From NCBI RefSeq assembly GCF_001613935.1, contig NZ_LQCI01000034.1, positions 783,031 through 847,030 on the forward strand: 64,000 nucleotides of DNA, given 5' to 3'. The position numbers and the translations under genes were made by a program. Of the stretch, positions 41,771 to 50,168 are shown in pieces (position 1 is the first letter of the stretch; every line of letters starts with the position of its first letter). The stretch is from Amycolatopsis regifaucium (GTDB lineage Bacteria; Actinomycetota; Actinomycetes; Mycobacteriales; Pseudonocardiaceae). The notes under the pieces are model-generated. The model saw only the letters and a program-made list of their open reading frames with translations. It was not told the origin of the DNA and searched no databases.

Positions 41771-44386
41771 ATGCCGGACACGAACGGCAGCCCCGGGAGC
41801 ACCGCACAGGCGGCACCGGGCAAGGGAGGGGCCGTTACGGAGGCTCGAACCGACGAGCGACGATTCCGCGTCTACACCTTCGCCGTACTCACCATGGGCA
41901 TCGCCGCCGCGGCCGCGGTCAGTCTGTGGCTGGACTTCGAGGCCTCCGACGATCTGTTGTGGATCGGGCCGATCCTCGCGCTCGCCTTCCTGCTCGCCGA
42001 ACAACTCGGGATCAACGTCGACGTCCGCAGCGGTATCTCGTGGACGATCTCGTTCACCGAGATCCCGCTGGTCATCGGATTCTTCGTCGCACCATTCGAA
42101 GTCGTCCTCGCCGCGCATCTCGCGGCGGGCATCGGAACCCTGCTGGCCCGCAAGGTCGCGGGCCGCGTCCTCTACAACGCCGGCGCCTTCCTGCTGGAGA
42201 TCACCGGCGCGTTCGCCGTGGCAGGACTGGTGAAACAGGCCTCCGGCGCGCACGACATGACCTGGATCGCCGCCCTGGCAGGCACTTTGACCGCACCACT
42301 GGTCAGCACGCTGCTCGCGCTCGCCGCCGTCCGCGTGCTGCGCCGCCGCATGCGGGTCAGCACCGCGATCCGGCTCACCGGCCGCATCCTCGTCGTCGGG
42401 TTCGTCAACGCCTCGGTCGGTCTTTCCGGTTATTTGGTCATTTCCGGTACCCCGAAGGCCTGGCCGCTCGTGCTGGCGGTGTTCCTCGGGCTCACCGCGT
42501 TGTACTGGGCCTACTCCGATCTGCTCCGCGAACAGCGCGACATGGAAGCGCTGTCCGACGTCAGCCTGATGGTCGCGCGGTCCGGTCAGCAGGCGGCCGC
42601 GCGTCCCGCCGGACGAGCCGACGAACTCGTCGGCGGAGTGGACGTCCGTGAGTGGGCGACCATCGCCGAACGCATCAAGGACCAGCTGGCCGCCGGCCGT
42701 GTCGTGCTCCGGCTGCGGCTGGAACCCAAGGACACCATGCGGATGGTCGTCGCGGGCGACGAACTGCCGCCGGTGGATCCGGCCGCCGACGACCCGTTGC
42801 TGCGCCTTCCCGGCGCGCACGTCCGGCATTTCCGGATCACCGAAGCCAATCCCGACGTCCGGTCCGCGTTGCTCGACCGCGGCGCGCAGGAGGCGCTGGT
42901 CGTCCCGCTGCGCAGTGCGAACCAGCTCCTCGGCGTCGTCGAGGCGCACGACCGGCTTTCGCGCTGGCGTGGTTTCGGCAAGTACGACGTCCAGTTGCTC
43001 GGCACGATGGCCAGCCATCTCGCGACGTCGCTGGACAACCGGCGCCTGCTCGCGACCCTGCGCCACGACGCCTACCACGATCCGCTGACCGGCCTGCTCA
43101 ACCGGCCGGGCTTCCGCCAGGTCGCCAAGGAACCGTTGCGGGAACAGGTCGACGCGGTCGTGCTGCGGGTCGACCTGGACGTCTTCTCCACCGTCAGCGA
43201 CGCGCTCGGTTACGTGTGGGCCGACCGGATGGTCATCGCCGCCGGCCGCCGCATCCGCGACGCGCTCGGCCCCGACGTCCCGCTCGCCAGGCTCGAAGGC
43301 GCTTCCTTCGCGGCGCTTCTCGTCGGCTGCGCGCCGGAGCGCGCTCAGGCCGCCGCGGAACTGCTTCGCGCGGAACTCGTCGCCCCGTATCCGGTGGACC
43401 GGCTTTCCGTCGAGGCCAACGCGATGATCGGCTATGCCACGTCCTCCGCAGACGACGACGAGCAGGTCGACGTCGACGGGCTCCTGCAGCGCGCCGACGT
43501 CGCCGTCCGCGCGACCAAGGGCGGTGAAGAGGTGCGCGGCTACATGGCCAGCATGGGCCAGATCTTCATGCGCCGGTTCCAGATGGTCACGCAGTTCCGG
43601 CAGTCGCTCGAAGAAGGCCAGCTGAGCGTCCATTATCAACCCAAGATCACCTTGCCGAACCGGCAGATCCAAGGTGTCGAGGCGTTGGTGCGCTGGGTGC
43701 ATCCGGAGTTCGGCAGGCTCGGCCCGGACGAGTTCGTCCCGGCGATCGAAGCCGCCGGCCTCATCGGCGTCCTGACGTCCTTCGTGCTCGAAGAATCGTT
43801 GAAGCGCGTGCGGAAGTGGCTCGACGAAGGCTTGCGCATCTCCGCCGCGGTGAACCTGTCGGTGCGGAACCTGGCCGACGAGGACTTCCCGACGAAGGTC
43901 GCGCGCGAACTCGACCGCTTCGGCATCCCGCCCGAGCTGCTCACCTTCGAGCTGACCGAATCCGGTGTGATGTCCGACCCACAGAAGGCGCTGCCGATCC
44001 TGCGGGAACTGCACTCGCTGGGCATCGTGCTCGCCGTGGACGACTTCGGCACCGGCTACTCGTCGCTGGCCTACCTGCGGCAGCTCCCGGTCGACCAGGT
44101 CAAGATCGACAAGAGTTTCGTCCTCGGCATGGGTACCGACCTCGGCGACCTCGCCGTCGTGCGCTCCATCGTCGAACTGGGCCACTCGCTCGGCCTCACG
44201 GTCGTCGCCGAGGGGGTCGAGGAAGACGTCGCGCGGGATCAGCTCGAAGCGATGGGATGTGACGTGGCACAGGGCTACCTCATCTCGCGGCCGCTGCCGG
44301 AGGACCGTCTGGAGGCGTGGCTGCAGGCCCGCACGGCGCGCTCGCCCGGCCGCCACTCCGAGACCGTCTTGACCCTGCTGACCTGA
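41771..44386 (+). CDS. Membrane GGDEF/EAL protein with degenerate GGDEF
   Basis: 871 residues. Up to about residue 265 there are eight or so membrane helices (FAVLTMGIAAAAAVSLWL onward), a MASE-type sensor. A GAF-like region (about 290-430) precedes the GGDEF domain (RHDAYHDPLTGLLNRPGF), whose active site reads EGASF (509-513) instead of GGDEF, so cyclase activity is unlikely. The EAL domain is intact: EAL at 637-639, ELTESG, DDFGTGYSSLAYLRQLPVDQVKIDKSF and AEGVE. It should therefore act as a cyclic-di-GMP phosphodiesterase, with the GGDEF part possibly a GTP-sensing module. Localised to the plasma membrane. Confidence 0.93.
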   Translation: MPDTNGSPGSTAQAAPGKGGAVTEARTDERRFRVYTFAVLTMGIAAAAAVSLWLDFEASDDLLWIGPILALAFLLAEQLGINVDVRSGISWTISFTEIPLVIGFFVAPFEVVLAAHLAAGIGTLLARKVAGRVLYNAGAFLLEITGAFAVAGLVKQASGAHDMTWIAALAGTLTAPLVSTLLALAAVRVLRRRMRVSTAIRLTGRILVVGFVNASVGLSGYLVISGTPKAWPLVLAVFLGLTALYWAYSDLLREQRDMEALSDVSLMVARSGQQAAARPAGRADELVGGVDVREWATIAERIKDQLAAGRVVLRLRLEPKDTMRMVVAGDELPPVDPAADDPLLRLPGAHVRHFRITEANPDVRSALLDRGAQEALVVPLRSANQLLGVVEAHDRLSRWRGFGKYDVQLLGTMASHLATSLDNRRLLATLRHDAYHDPLTGLLNRPGFRQVAKEPLREQVDAVVLRVDLDVFSTVSDALGYVWADRMVIAAGRRIRDALGPDVPLARLEGASFAALLVGCAPERAQAAAELLRAELVAPYPVDRLSVEANAMIGYATSSADDDEQVDVDGLLQRADVAVRATKGGEEVRGYMASMGQIFMRRFQMVTQFRQSLEEGQLSVHYQPKITLPNRQIQGVEALVRWVHPEFGRLGPDEFVPAIEAAGLIGVLTSFVLEESLKRVRKWLDEGLRISAAVNLSVRNLADEDFPTKVARELDRFGIPPELLTFELTESGVMSDPQKALPILRELHSLGIVLAVDDFGTGYSSLAYLRQLPVDQVKIDKSFVLGMGTDLGDLAVVRSIVELGHSLGLTVVAEGVEEDVARDQLEAMGCDVAQGYLISRPLPEDRLEAWLQARTARSPGRHSETVLTLLT

Positions 44387-44464
44387 GGTTTTGCGGTAAG
44401 AGGACCCCCCTGAACTCCGGGTCTTCCGGCGTTGGTAATCTTTCCAAGTCCTCGCGAGAGGCAG

Positions 44465-44537
44465 GCCCCTTTAGCTCAGTCGGCAGAGCGTCTCCATGGT
44501 AAGGAGAAGGTCTACGGTTCGATTCCGTAAAGGGGCT
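44465..44537 (+). tRNA. tRNA-Thr (GGT)
   Basis: Acceptor GCCCCTT/AAGGGGC, D-loop GCTCAGTCGGCAGAGC, anticodon stem TCTCC/GGAGA around ATGGTAA (anticodon GGT), T-loop GGTTCGATTCC. First RNA of a tRNA-Thr/tRNA-Met/rpmG cluster. Confidence 0.95.
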
Positions 44538-44586
44538 CGCGACCTCAGCCGCGTCACGCAAGCGTGTCGCGGCCAGGAGCATGTAA

Positions 44587-44659
44587 GGCGGTGTAGCTCA
44601 GCTGGCAGAGCAAGCGGCTCATAATCGCTGTGTCGCCGGTTCAAGTCCGGCCACCGCTA
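44587..44659 (+). tRNA. tRNA-Met (CAT), elongator type
   Basis: Acceptor GGCGGTG/CACCGCT with a G:T first pair, anticodon loop CTCATAA (CAT), T-loop GGTTCAAGTCC. The three G:C pairs typical of initiator tRNA above the anticodon loop are absent. It lies 44 bp before the L33 start codon. Confidence 0.93.
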
Positions 44660-44703
44660 CGCGGTAACCCTGGGTGTCCCAGGCCTAGAGAGAAGGAAAT
44701 GCT

Positions 44704-44868
44704 GTGGCTGCCACTGACGTGCGACCGAAGATCACGCTCGCGTGTGAGGAGTGCAAGCACCGCAACTACATCACCAAGAAGAACCGGCGCAACAACCCGG
44801 ATCGCCTGGAGATGAAGAAGTTCTGCCCGAACTGCGGTACGCACCGGACTCACAAAGAGACCCGCTGA
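44704..44868 (+). CDS. rpmG: 50S ribosomal protein L33
   Basis: 54 residues, GTG start: VAATDVRPKITLACEECKHR, then NYITKKNRRNNPDRLEMKKF and CPNCGTHRTHKETR. It is the zinc-binding (C+) form, with CEEC and CPNC pairs; the zinc-free paralogs lack them. It is part of the large ribosomal subunit near the E site. Immediately after tRNA-Met and before hadA, the order known in mycobacteria and relatives. AGAGAAGGA precedes the start. Confidence 0.96.
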   Translation: MAATDVRPKITLACEECKHRNYITKKNRRNNPDRLEMKKFCPNCGTHRTHKETR

Positions 44869-44894
44869 GCGTCTAGCGGTTCTACCAGTCTTAC

Positions 44895-44929
44895 CCGAAG
44901 CCGCCCTGGTCACACCAGGGCGGCTTCGG
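44895..44929 (+). terminator. 15-bp stem terminator after rpmG
   Basis: CCGAAGCCGCCCTGG, TCACA loop, exact complement. It separates rpmG from hadA. Confidence 0.88.
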
Positions 44930-44957
44930 GCGTTTCCGGGTTCTGTAGCCTGCTCGG

Positions 44958-45407
44958 GTGGCCTTGGACCAGTCGTTCACCGGGCGGGTGTACCCGCCGA
45001 CCAGTACCTATGAAGTGAGTCGGGAGAAGATCCGGGAGTTCGCCGACGCGCTCGGCGACGCGAACCCGCTCTACCGCGACACCGAAGCGGCGAAGGCGGC
45101 CGGATACCCCGACGTCATCGCGCCGCCGACGTTCCTCACGATCATCAACCTCGCCTCGATCAACGCGATCGTCACCGACCCCGAACTCGGGCTGGACTAT
45201 TCGCGGATGGTCCACGGCGACCAGCGGTTCACCTACGTGCGGCCGGTGCACGCGGGCGACGTCCTGTCGCTCACCACGCATATCGACAACATCATGGCCC
45301 GCGCGGGGAACGACTTCATCAACCTGCGCGCCGAGATCGCCGGTGCCGACGGTGGCCCGATCGCCACCACGCACGCCCAGCTCGTGGTCCGAGGGGAGGG
45401 CGCGTGA
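44958..45407 (+). CDS. hadA: (3R)-hydroxyacyl-ACP dehydratase subunit HadA-like
   Basis: 149 residues of hot-dog (MaoC) fold: FTGRVYPPTSTYEVSREKIREFADALGDANPLY, then PTFLTI and MVHGDQRFTYVRPVHAGDVL. This is the non-catalytic substrate-gating subunit of the HadAB dehydratase, which in mycobacteria removes water during type II fatty-acid elongation for mycolic acids. GTG start. It overlaps hadB by 4 bp. If the host is Amycolatopsis, which lacks mycolic acids, it must serve another acyl chain. Confidence 0.88.
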   Translation: MALDQSFTGRVYPPTSTYEVSREKIREFADALGDANPLYRDTEAAKAAGYPDVIAPPTFLTIINLASINAIVTDPELGLDYSRMVHGDQRFTYVRPVHAGDVLSLTTHIDNIMARAGNDFINLRAEIAGADGGPIATTHAQLVVRGEGA

Positions 45408-45808
45408 GCACGTTCACCGCCGGAGAAGAACTGCCGCCGCTGACCGTCGAAGTCACCAGGGAGCAGCTGGTGCGGTATGCCGGTGCCTCGCTGGACTTCA
45501 ATCCGATCCACTGGAACGAGGCCTTCGCGAAGGAGGTCGGCCTGCCGGACGTCATCGCGCACGGCATGCTGACCATGGCGCTCGGCGCGCGGCTTGTCAC
45601 CGACTGGCTGGGTGACCCGGGCCGTCTCGTCGACTACTTCGCGCGCTTCACGCGCCCCGTGGTCGTGCCGAACGACGGCGCGGCGACGATCGAGTTCACC
45701 GGGAAGGTCGCCGTGGTCAACGACGACGGCACCGCGCGGATCGACATCACCGCCAAGTTCGACGGCAAGGCGGTCCTGGGGAAGGCCCAAGTGATCGCGC
45801 GCGACTGA
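45404..45808 (+). CDS. hadB: (3R)-hydroxyacyl-ACP dehydratase subunit HadB-like
   Basis: 134 residues. YAGASLDFNPIHWNEAFAKEVGLPDVIAHGMLTMAL is the hydratase-2 motif with the catalytic Asp31 and His36, so this is the active subunit. GTG start in a GTGA overlap with hadA. It is the last gene of the unit; the hadC seen next in mycobacteria is absent and a long terminator follows directly. Confidence 0.88.
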   Translation: MSTFTAGEELPPLTVEVTREQLVRYAGASLDFNPIHWNEAFAKEVGLPDVIAHGMLTMALGARLVTDWLGDPGRLVDYFARFTRPVVVPNDGAATIEFTGKVAVVNDDGTARIDITAKFDGKAVLGKAQVIARD

Positions 45809-45820
45809 CCCGAAAACGAC

Positions 45821-45884
45821 AGCAAGGGACCTTTGCTAGCGTCGCTTAGCATGGCTAAGTAAGCGATAGCAAAGGTCCCTTGCT
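45821..45884 (+). terminator. Long nested terminator after hadB
   Basis: AGCAAGGGACCTTTGCTA (45821-45838) pairs perfectly with 45867-45884. Inside, TCGCTTA/TAAGCGA (45842-45848 and 45860-45866) extends the stem, and CTCTTTTC follows. It is one of the strongest terminators in the window. Confidence 0.88.
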
Positions 45885-46072
45885 CTCTTTTCGCAGGTCA
45901 GAGGGCTTGCGAAGGCTCCGGGTCGGCTCGCGAAGCGCCGCGAAGGCGCTTCGCGAGCTTAAGCAGCGTTAGGGCGACGTCGGGTGAGCCGTCGATGAAG
46001 GAATCGGGACACTGAACGTCCCCACATTCATCGACAAGAAGTGGGCCCCCACGAGGACCCTCGCCAAGGTCC
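45885..46072. other. Gap with hairpins and a 15-bp repeat of the SGNH 3' end
   Basis: GCTCGCGAAGCGCC-GCGAA-GGCGCTTCGCGAGC (45926-45958) is a perfect 14-bp stem. GCGAGCTTAAGCAGC at 45954-45968 repeats exactly at 46077-46091, where it encodes the end (LLKLA) of the hydrolase. GTCGATGAA (45991-45999) pairs with 46027-46035. No real gene is seen; the repeat suggests a partial duplication. Confidence 0.45.
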
Positions 46073-47014
46073 CTACGCGAGCTTAAGCAGCTTCTCAATG
46101 ACCTCCGCCATGCCCTCCTCGCCCCGGGCGTTCGGATGCAGCGGCGCCGCGGGAACCGCGGGCGCTGGGCCCTCGACCCACCGCCGGTTCGCGGCACTGC
46201 ACATGTCGCGCCCCTTGCTCGCGGTCGACATATCGGCGAAGCCCGCTTCGTGCTTCTTCGCCGTCTCCTGCAGCGCGGTGTTCAGCCGCGCGAGCGAGCT
46301 GCGGAAGTAGGCCATGTCCCCGGCGCCGACCGGCAGCACCGGCCAGCAACCGCCGTCGTCGTCCGGAAGCACTGTCGGGTATCCCACGACCACGACGCGC
46401 GCTTTTGGTGCCTTCGCGCGAATCTGATCCAGAACTCCGCCCAACCGGTCCGCGGCGGCGGTGATCCGCTCCATGAGCTGGTCGCGTCCGCCCGCGGTCA
46501 GCTGGGTCTTGCACGGCGAAGCGGTCTGGTGCTGCGTCGCGCACTGGCTCGCGAAGCCGACGAAGCCCACATCGTTGCCGCCGATCCCCACAGTCACCAG
46601 GGTCGTGTCGCCGTCGATCGCATCGAGTTGCGGAGCGTTCGTGCCGTCGCGGGTCTTCTGTGCGCCGGTCAGGTGTTCCGTCGTGGCGCCACCACAGCTG
46701 ACGTCGACGAACTCGGCCGGCCGCAGCTTCGCGGCGAGCAGGCTCGGGTAGTTGTTGTCCGAACGGTCGCAGCCGGCGGGCGCGCCGACAGGCCGTCCGG
46801 TGCCCGGCGACGCCGTGTAGGAGTCACCCAGAGCGACATACCGGCCCGTGCCATCCGAGGTGGTGACCCCCGCCGGTGTCACCGATGTTCCGCGCTCCCA
46901 CAGGTGGTAGGCGATCCCCAGGACCGACAGCACGATCACCAGGAACAGGCAGCCACCGCCAGTTCTCCGCTGCGTCACCCGTTCGTTGTACGCGACCGAG
47001 GCCACTTTTGTCAT
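46073..47014 (-). CDS. SGNH/GDSL-family hydrolase, membrane-anchored or secreted
   Basis: 313 residues from ATG 47014; a GTG at 46979 is an alternative. One N-terminal helix (GGCLFLVIVLSVLGIAYHLW) acts as an anchor or uncleaved signal. The catalytic blocks are YVALGDSYTASPGTGRP (block I, Ser), VSCGGATTEHL (block II, Gly), TVGIGGNDVGF (block III, Asn) and LHPNARGEEGMAEVI (block V, His). Spaced Cys fit disulfides, and the protein resembles Streptomyces GDSL lipases. It is likely an extracytoplasmic esterase or lipase. Confidence 0.88.
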   Translation of the reverse strand: MTKVASVAYNERVTQRRTGGGCLFLVIVLSVLGIAYHLWERGTSVTPAGVTTSDGTGRYVALGDSYTASPGTGRPVGAPAGCDRSDNNYPSLLAAKLRPAEFVDVSCGGATTEHLTGAQKTRDGTNAPQLDAIDGDTTLVTVGIGGNDVGFVGFASQCATQHQTASPCKTQLTAGGRDQLMERITAAADRLGGVLDQIRAKAPKARVVVVGYPTVLPDDDGGCWPVLPVGAGDMAYFRSSLARLNTALQETAKKHEAGFADMSTASKGRDMCSAANRRWVEGPAPAVPAAPLHPNARGEEGMAEVIEKLLKLA

Positions 47015-47042
47015 CGGACTTAGGGCCGATGACGCCCGTTCC

Positions 47043-47933
47043 TCAGTCGCCCGGGACCAGGCCGCGCAGCTCCGCGGCGAGATCGAGCGCGTGAGTGACG
47101 TCCCGCGCGAGGTAATGCGGGTCGACGAAGGCCTCGGTGATCCCGCTTTCGGCGGCCGCTTCCAGCTGACCCGCGACGTCCCTGAGGTCGGTGCCGGGTT
47201 TCGGATTGATCCGCAGCACCCGCCGCAGCGCGCCGGGGTCGCGGCCGGCTTTCTCCGCCGCGCTCGCCACGGTCTCCCAGAGCTTCGCGAGGTAGGGCAC
47301 GGGCAGCCCGGCAGGCAGCCAGCCGTCGGCGCGGCGGCCGACCCGGTCCAGTGCCGCCGCCGACAACCCGCCGAGCAACACGGGCGGATGCGGGCTCTGC
47401 ACCGGCCGCAGCCCGACCTTCGACGCCGGGATCCGCCAGCGTTCGCCTTCGTGCTCGACCGGATCGCCGGTCCAAAACTCCCGAAGGACGTCGAGAAGCT
47501 CCTCCAGTTGCCTTCCACGGCCCGTCCATGGCGTGCCTGTCGCGGTGTACTCGTCGCGAAGCCAGCCGATGCCCAGGCCGACGTCCAGGCGGCCACCGCT
47601 CACCTGATCCAGCGAAGTGAGCATCCGGGCGAGCACCACGGCCGGATACACCGTTCCGGTGAGCGTGCTCGTCCCGAGCCGGACCTTCTTCGTGACGCTC
47701 GCGGCCACCGTCAGCAGGATCAGCGGATCGGCGAAGGTGACGAATTCGGGCGGGTACGGCCGTTCCGGGGTGCCGCCGGGGTAGAAGTCCGACGGCGAAA
47801 CCGGGGCCAGCACCCGGTCTCCGACCCACAAGGACGCATAGCCGAGTTCCTCCGCCGCGGTCGCGAAACCGGCCACGGCGTCCATCGTCGCGAGAGGGCC
47901 GTACTGCGGAAGGGCGATTCCCAGACGCATCAC
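47043..47933 (-). CDS. LLM-class F420-dependent oxidoreductase
   Basis: 296 residues. MRLGIALPQYGPLATMDAVAGFATAAEELGYASLWVGDRVL opens the luciferase-like TIM barrel, with VRLGTSTLTGTVYPAVVLARMLTSLDQVSGGRLDVGLGIGW typical of the TIGR03619/TIGR03560 F420 group. F420 is common in this phylum; the substrate cannot be named. GTG-ATG tandem starts at 47933/47930; it touches the stop of the deleted aminotransferase gene. Confidence 0.9.
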   Translation of the reverse strand: MMRLGIALPQYGPLATMDAVAGFATAAEELGYASLWVGDRVLAPVSPSDFYPGGTPERPYPPEFVTFADPLILLTVAASVTKKVRLGTSTLTGTVYPAVVLARMLTSLDQVSGGRLDVGLGIGWLRDEYTATGTPWTGRGRQLEELLDVLREFWTGDPVEHEGERWRIPASKVGLRPVQSPHPPVLLGGLSAAALDRVGRRADGWLPAGLPVPYLAKLWETVASAAEKAGRDPGALRRVLRINPKPGTDLRDVAGQLEAAAESGITEAFVDPHYLARDVTHALDLAAELRGLVPGD

Positions 47934-48403
47934 GCGGCCAGCGCGTAGGAAGTCCGGAAGTACCCGGGTGTCCCGAACGCCTCGCCGGGCACCACGGCGA
48001 CCTCGGCCTCACGCAGGAGCAAATCGGCCAGCGCCACCGTGTCCTTCGGCCGCTCGCCACGGATTTCCTTGCCCAGTAAGGCTTTCCTCGACGGGTATAG
48101 GTAGAAGGCGCCGAGCGGCACGGGAGTCGTCTTCGCCGCGATCGCCTCGCGAAGCTCCGGCAGCCCGCCCGCGGCGGTGTAGCCGTGGTTCACCCTGTCC
48201 CGGACGGCCGCTTCGGCGGCATCGAGCCCGTCGGCCGGGGTGGGGAAGTCCGGCTGCCCCGCCCCGAACCCGATCACCGGACGGCCCTTCGCCTTGGGCT
48301 CCCGGGCCTTCGCGTCGACCGCCGGCGTGGCCGACGGCGTGCTGCCGCCGATGCGGGCCGAGACGCGGGACGCCGGGGAAAGCGAGGGTGCGGGAGCGCT
48401 CAT
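47930..48403 (-). pseudogene. Aspartate aminotransferase with large internal deletion
   Basis: 157 residues where the family has about 400. Residues 1-92 follow the N-terminus of AspC-type aminotransferases (SPASRVSARIGG ... RPVIGFGAGQPDFPTP ... GLPELREAIAAKT). Residues 93-157 match the C-terminal domain (PVPLGAFYLYPSRKALLGKE ... EAEVAVVPGEAFGTPGYFRTSYAL). About 230 residues are lost in frame at about 48125, including the PLP Lys and the substrate Arg region, and the extreme C-terminus is cut too. It cannot be a transaminase. The full-length gene normally sits here, next to tRNA-Trp and secE, in related actinobacteria. Confidence 0.85.
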
Positions 48404-48487
48404 GGCGACATCGTGGCACGATCATGGGGTCGGCTGTGGGGGAGTTTCCTCGCGGAAGGCTGCTCCACGCCGCTTTGAGGGGCGCGG

Positions 48488-48607
48488 TTGCGAAGCTGTT
48501 CGGGGGTTGCCGTAGACTTCTGGTCTCGGAACGCACTACGGTCATCCCCGCCACGGCGGTGGGGACGATGGAATGCGTCCTCGGGCGCCCCAGAGCATCG
48601 GGGCGCC
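48488..48607 (+). promoter_or_regulatory. Promoter and leader of the tRNA-Trp/secE unit
   Basis: TTGCGA (48488-48493) and TAGACT (48513-48518), spacer 19. A perfect hairpin GGCGCCCC-N8-GGGGCGCC (48584-48607) abuts the tRNA and may guide processing. Confidence 0.45.
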
Positions 48608-48609
48608 AA

Positions 48610-48682
<73 letters not shown>

Positions 48683-48715
48683 CGTAAGCGAACTGGTGAA
48701 GGCGGAGGAGTGGTC

Positions 48716-49162
48716 GTGAGCGACAGCGACGCCAGCGGTGAGAAGGCGCAGGACGGCGCCGGGCAGAAGCCCGACGAACAGTCCCGCCCGGTGACCGCCG
48801 CTGCCCGGCGTGAGCGCCGTGCGTCCGCGCGCCCGTCCGGTAAGGCCGACGCCAAGTCGGATGACAAGACCCGCCCCGCCGGCAAGGCGAAGGCCGGGGA
48901 CAAGACCGAAAAATCCAAGGACGCCAAAGGCACGGCGACTCCGAAGCGCGACCGCAAGCCGAAGCAGGCGTCGATCTTCGCCCGGCTGATGCGTTTCATC
49001 CGCGAAGTCTGGGCCGAGCTGCGCAAGGTCATCTGGCCGAACCGCAAGCAGATGGTCACCTACACCGCGGTGGTGCTGGTCTTCGTGGTGTTCATGGTGG
49101 CGCTGGTGAGCGGCCTCGACCTGGCCTTCAAAGAGGTCGTCGGTGCCGTCTTCGGCAGCTGA
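48716..49162 (+). CDS. secE: Preprotein translocase subunit SecE
   Basis: 148 residues from GTG 48716 behind GGAGGAG. A long Ala/Lys/Asp-rich hydrophilic tail (1-95), typical for actinobacteria, precedes the conserved amphipathic IFARLMRFIREVWAELRKVIWPNRKQ and a single helix (about 114-135). SecE clamps SecY in the translocon. It lies 33 bp after tRNA-Trp. Confidence 0.96.
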   Translation: MSDSDASGEKAQDGAGQKPDEQSRPVTAAARRERRASARPSGKADAKSDDKTRPAGKAKAGDKTEKSKDAKGTATPKRDRKPKQASIFARLMRFIREVWAELRKVIWPNRKQMVTYTAVVLVFVVFMVALVSGLDLAFKEVVGAVFGS

Positions 49163-49238
49163 GGCAGCCGGTCGCGGCGCTTGACCGCGCCGCACGGTGG
49201 CCGGCGCCACGGCAACCGATCAACTGAGAGGACGGAAC

Positions 49239-50090
49239 GTGACCTCCGACAACGGCACAGCAGCCGGTCATGAGCTGACCGAGCTTTCCGACGAGCAGGT
49301 GCACGCGGCACTCGGCGACGAGCAGTCCGAGCACCTGGACTCCGTCGAGGTGCCCGCCGCAGGCGACGAGGTCGACGAAGCCGGAGACGTCGCGGAGGCC
49401 GAAGAGGCGTCCGTCGAGACCGAAGACGACGACACCGACACCGCCGCCGAGGCCGAGCCCGCCGAGGAACTCGACCCGGTCGCGAAGCTGCGCGCGGAAC
49501 TCAACGCCGCTCCCGGTGAGTGGTACGTCGTGCACTCGTACGCGGGCTACGAGAACAAGGTGAAGACCAACCTCGAAACCCGTACCCAGACGCTGGACGT
49601 CGAGGATTACATCTTCCAGATCGAGGTCCCGACCGAAGAGGTCACCGAGATCAAGAACGGCCAGCGCAAGCAGGTGCAGCGCAAGGTGCTGCCCGGCTAC
49701 ATCCTGGTCCGGATGGACCTGAACGACGCCTCGTGGAGCGCGGTGCGCAACACGCCGGGTGTCACCGGGTTCGTCGGCGCCACCTCGCGCCCGTCGCCGC
49801 TGACCGTGGAAGAGGTGCTGAAGTTCCTCGCGCCCAAGGTCGAAGCCGCGGCACCCGCCAAGTCCGGCAAGGGCGAGGCTGCTTCGTCCGAGTCGCAGCT
49901 GGGCGGCCCCGCGGTCGAGGTCGACTTCGAGATCGGCGAGTCGGTCACCGTCATGGACGGCCCGTTCGCGACGCTGCCCGCGACGATCTCCGAGGTCAAC
50001 GTGGACGGGCAGAAGCTGAAGGTCCTGGTGTCGATCTTCGGCCGGGAGACCCCGGTCGAGCTGTCGTTCAACCAGGTCTCCAAGATCTGA
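49239..50090 (+). CDS. nusG: Transcription termination/antitermination protein NusG
   Basis: 283 residues from GTG 49239, preceded by GAGAGGA. An acidic N-terminal extension (about 1-85), usual in this phylum, precedes the NGN domain (WYVVHSYAGYENKVKTNLE ... RKVLPGYILVRMDLNDASWSAVRNTPGVTGFVG). The KOW domain follows a linker (VDFEIGESVTVMDGPFATLPATISEVN). NusG binds RNA polymerase and couples it to Rho or ribosome. It is transcribed with secE. Confidence 0.97.
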   Translation: MTSDNGTAAGHELTELSDEQVHAALGDEQSEHLDSVEVPAAGDEVDEAGDVAEAEEASVETEDDDTDTAAEAEPAEELDPVAKLRAELNAAPGEWYVVHSYAGYENKVKTNLETRTQTLDVEDYIFQIEVPTEEVTEIKNGQRKQVQRKVLPGYILVRMDLNDASWSAVRNTPGVTGFVGATSRPSPLTVEEVLKFLAPKVEAAAPAKSGKGEAASSESQLGGPAVEVDFEIGESVTVMDGPFATLPATISEVNVDGQKLKVLVSIFGRETPVELSFNQVSKI

Positions 50091-50168
50091 CGGCCGCCAG
50101 ACGGCCGGCAGTCCCCGCGTACTGGCAGGTGTGCGGGGGACTCAAGTCAGTAAGAAGGAACAAACGAA

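Noticed and set aside
41624..44356. A 910-codon leftward open frame opposite the GGDEF/EAL gene
   Set aside because: Lon-like GC artefact: the + strand product has six clear domain motifs, the - strand none.
45898..46197. A 99-codon leftward ORF after the hadB terminator
   Set aside because: It overlaps the SGNH gene end in another frame and has no ribosome site or domain; the repeat it contains is reported instead.
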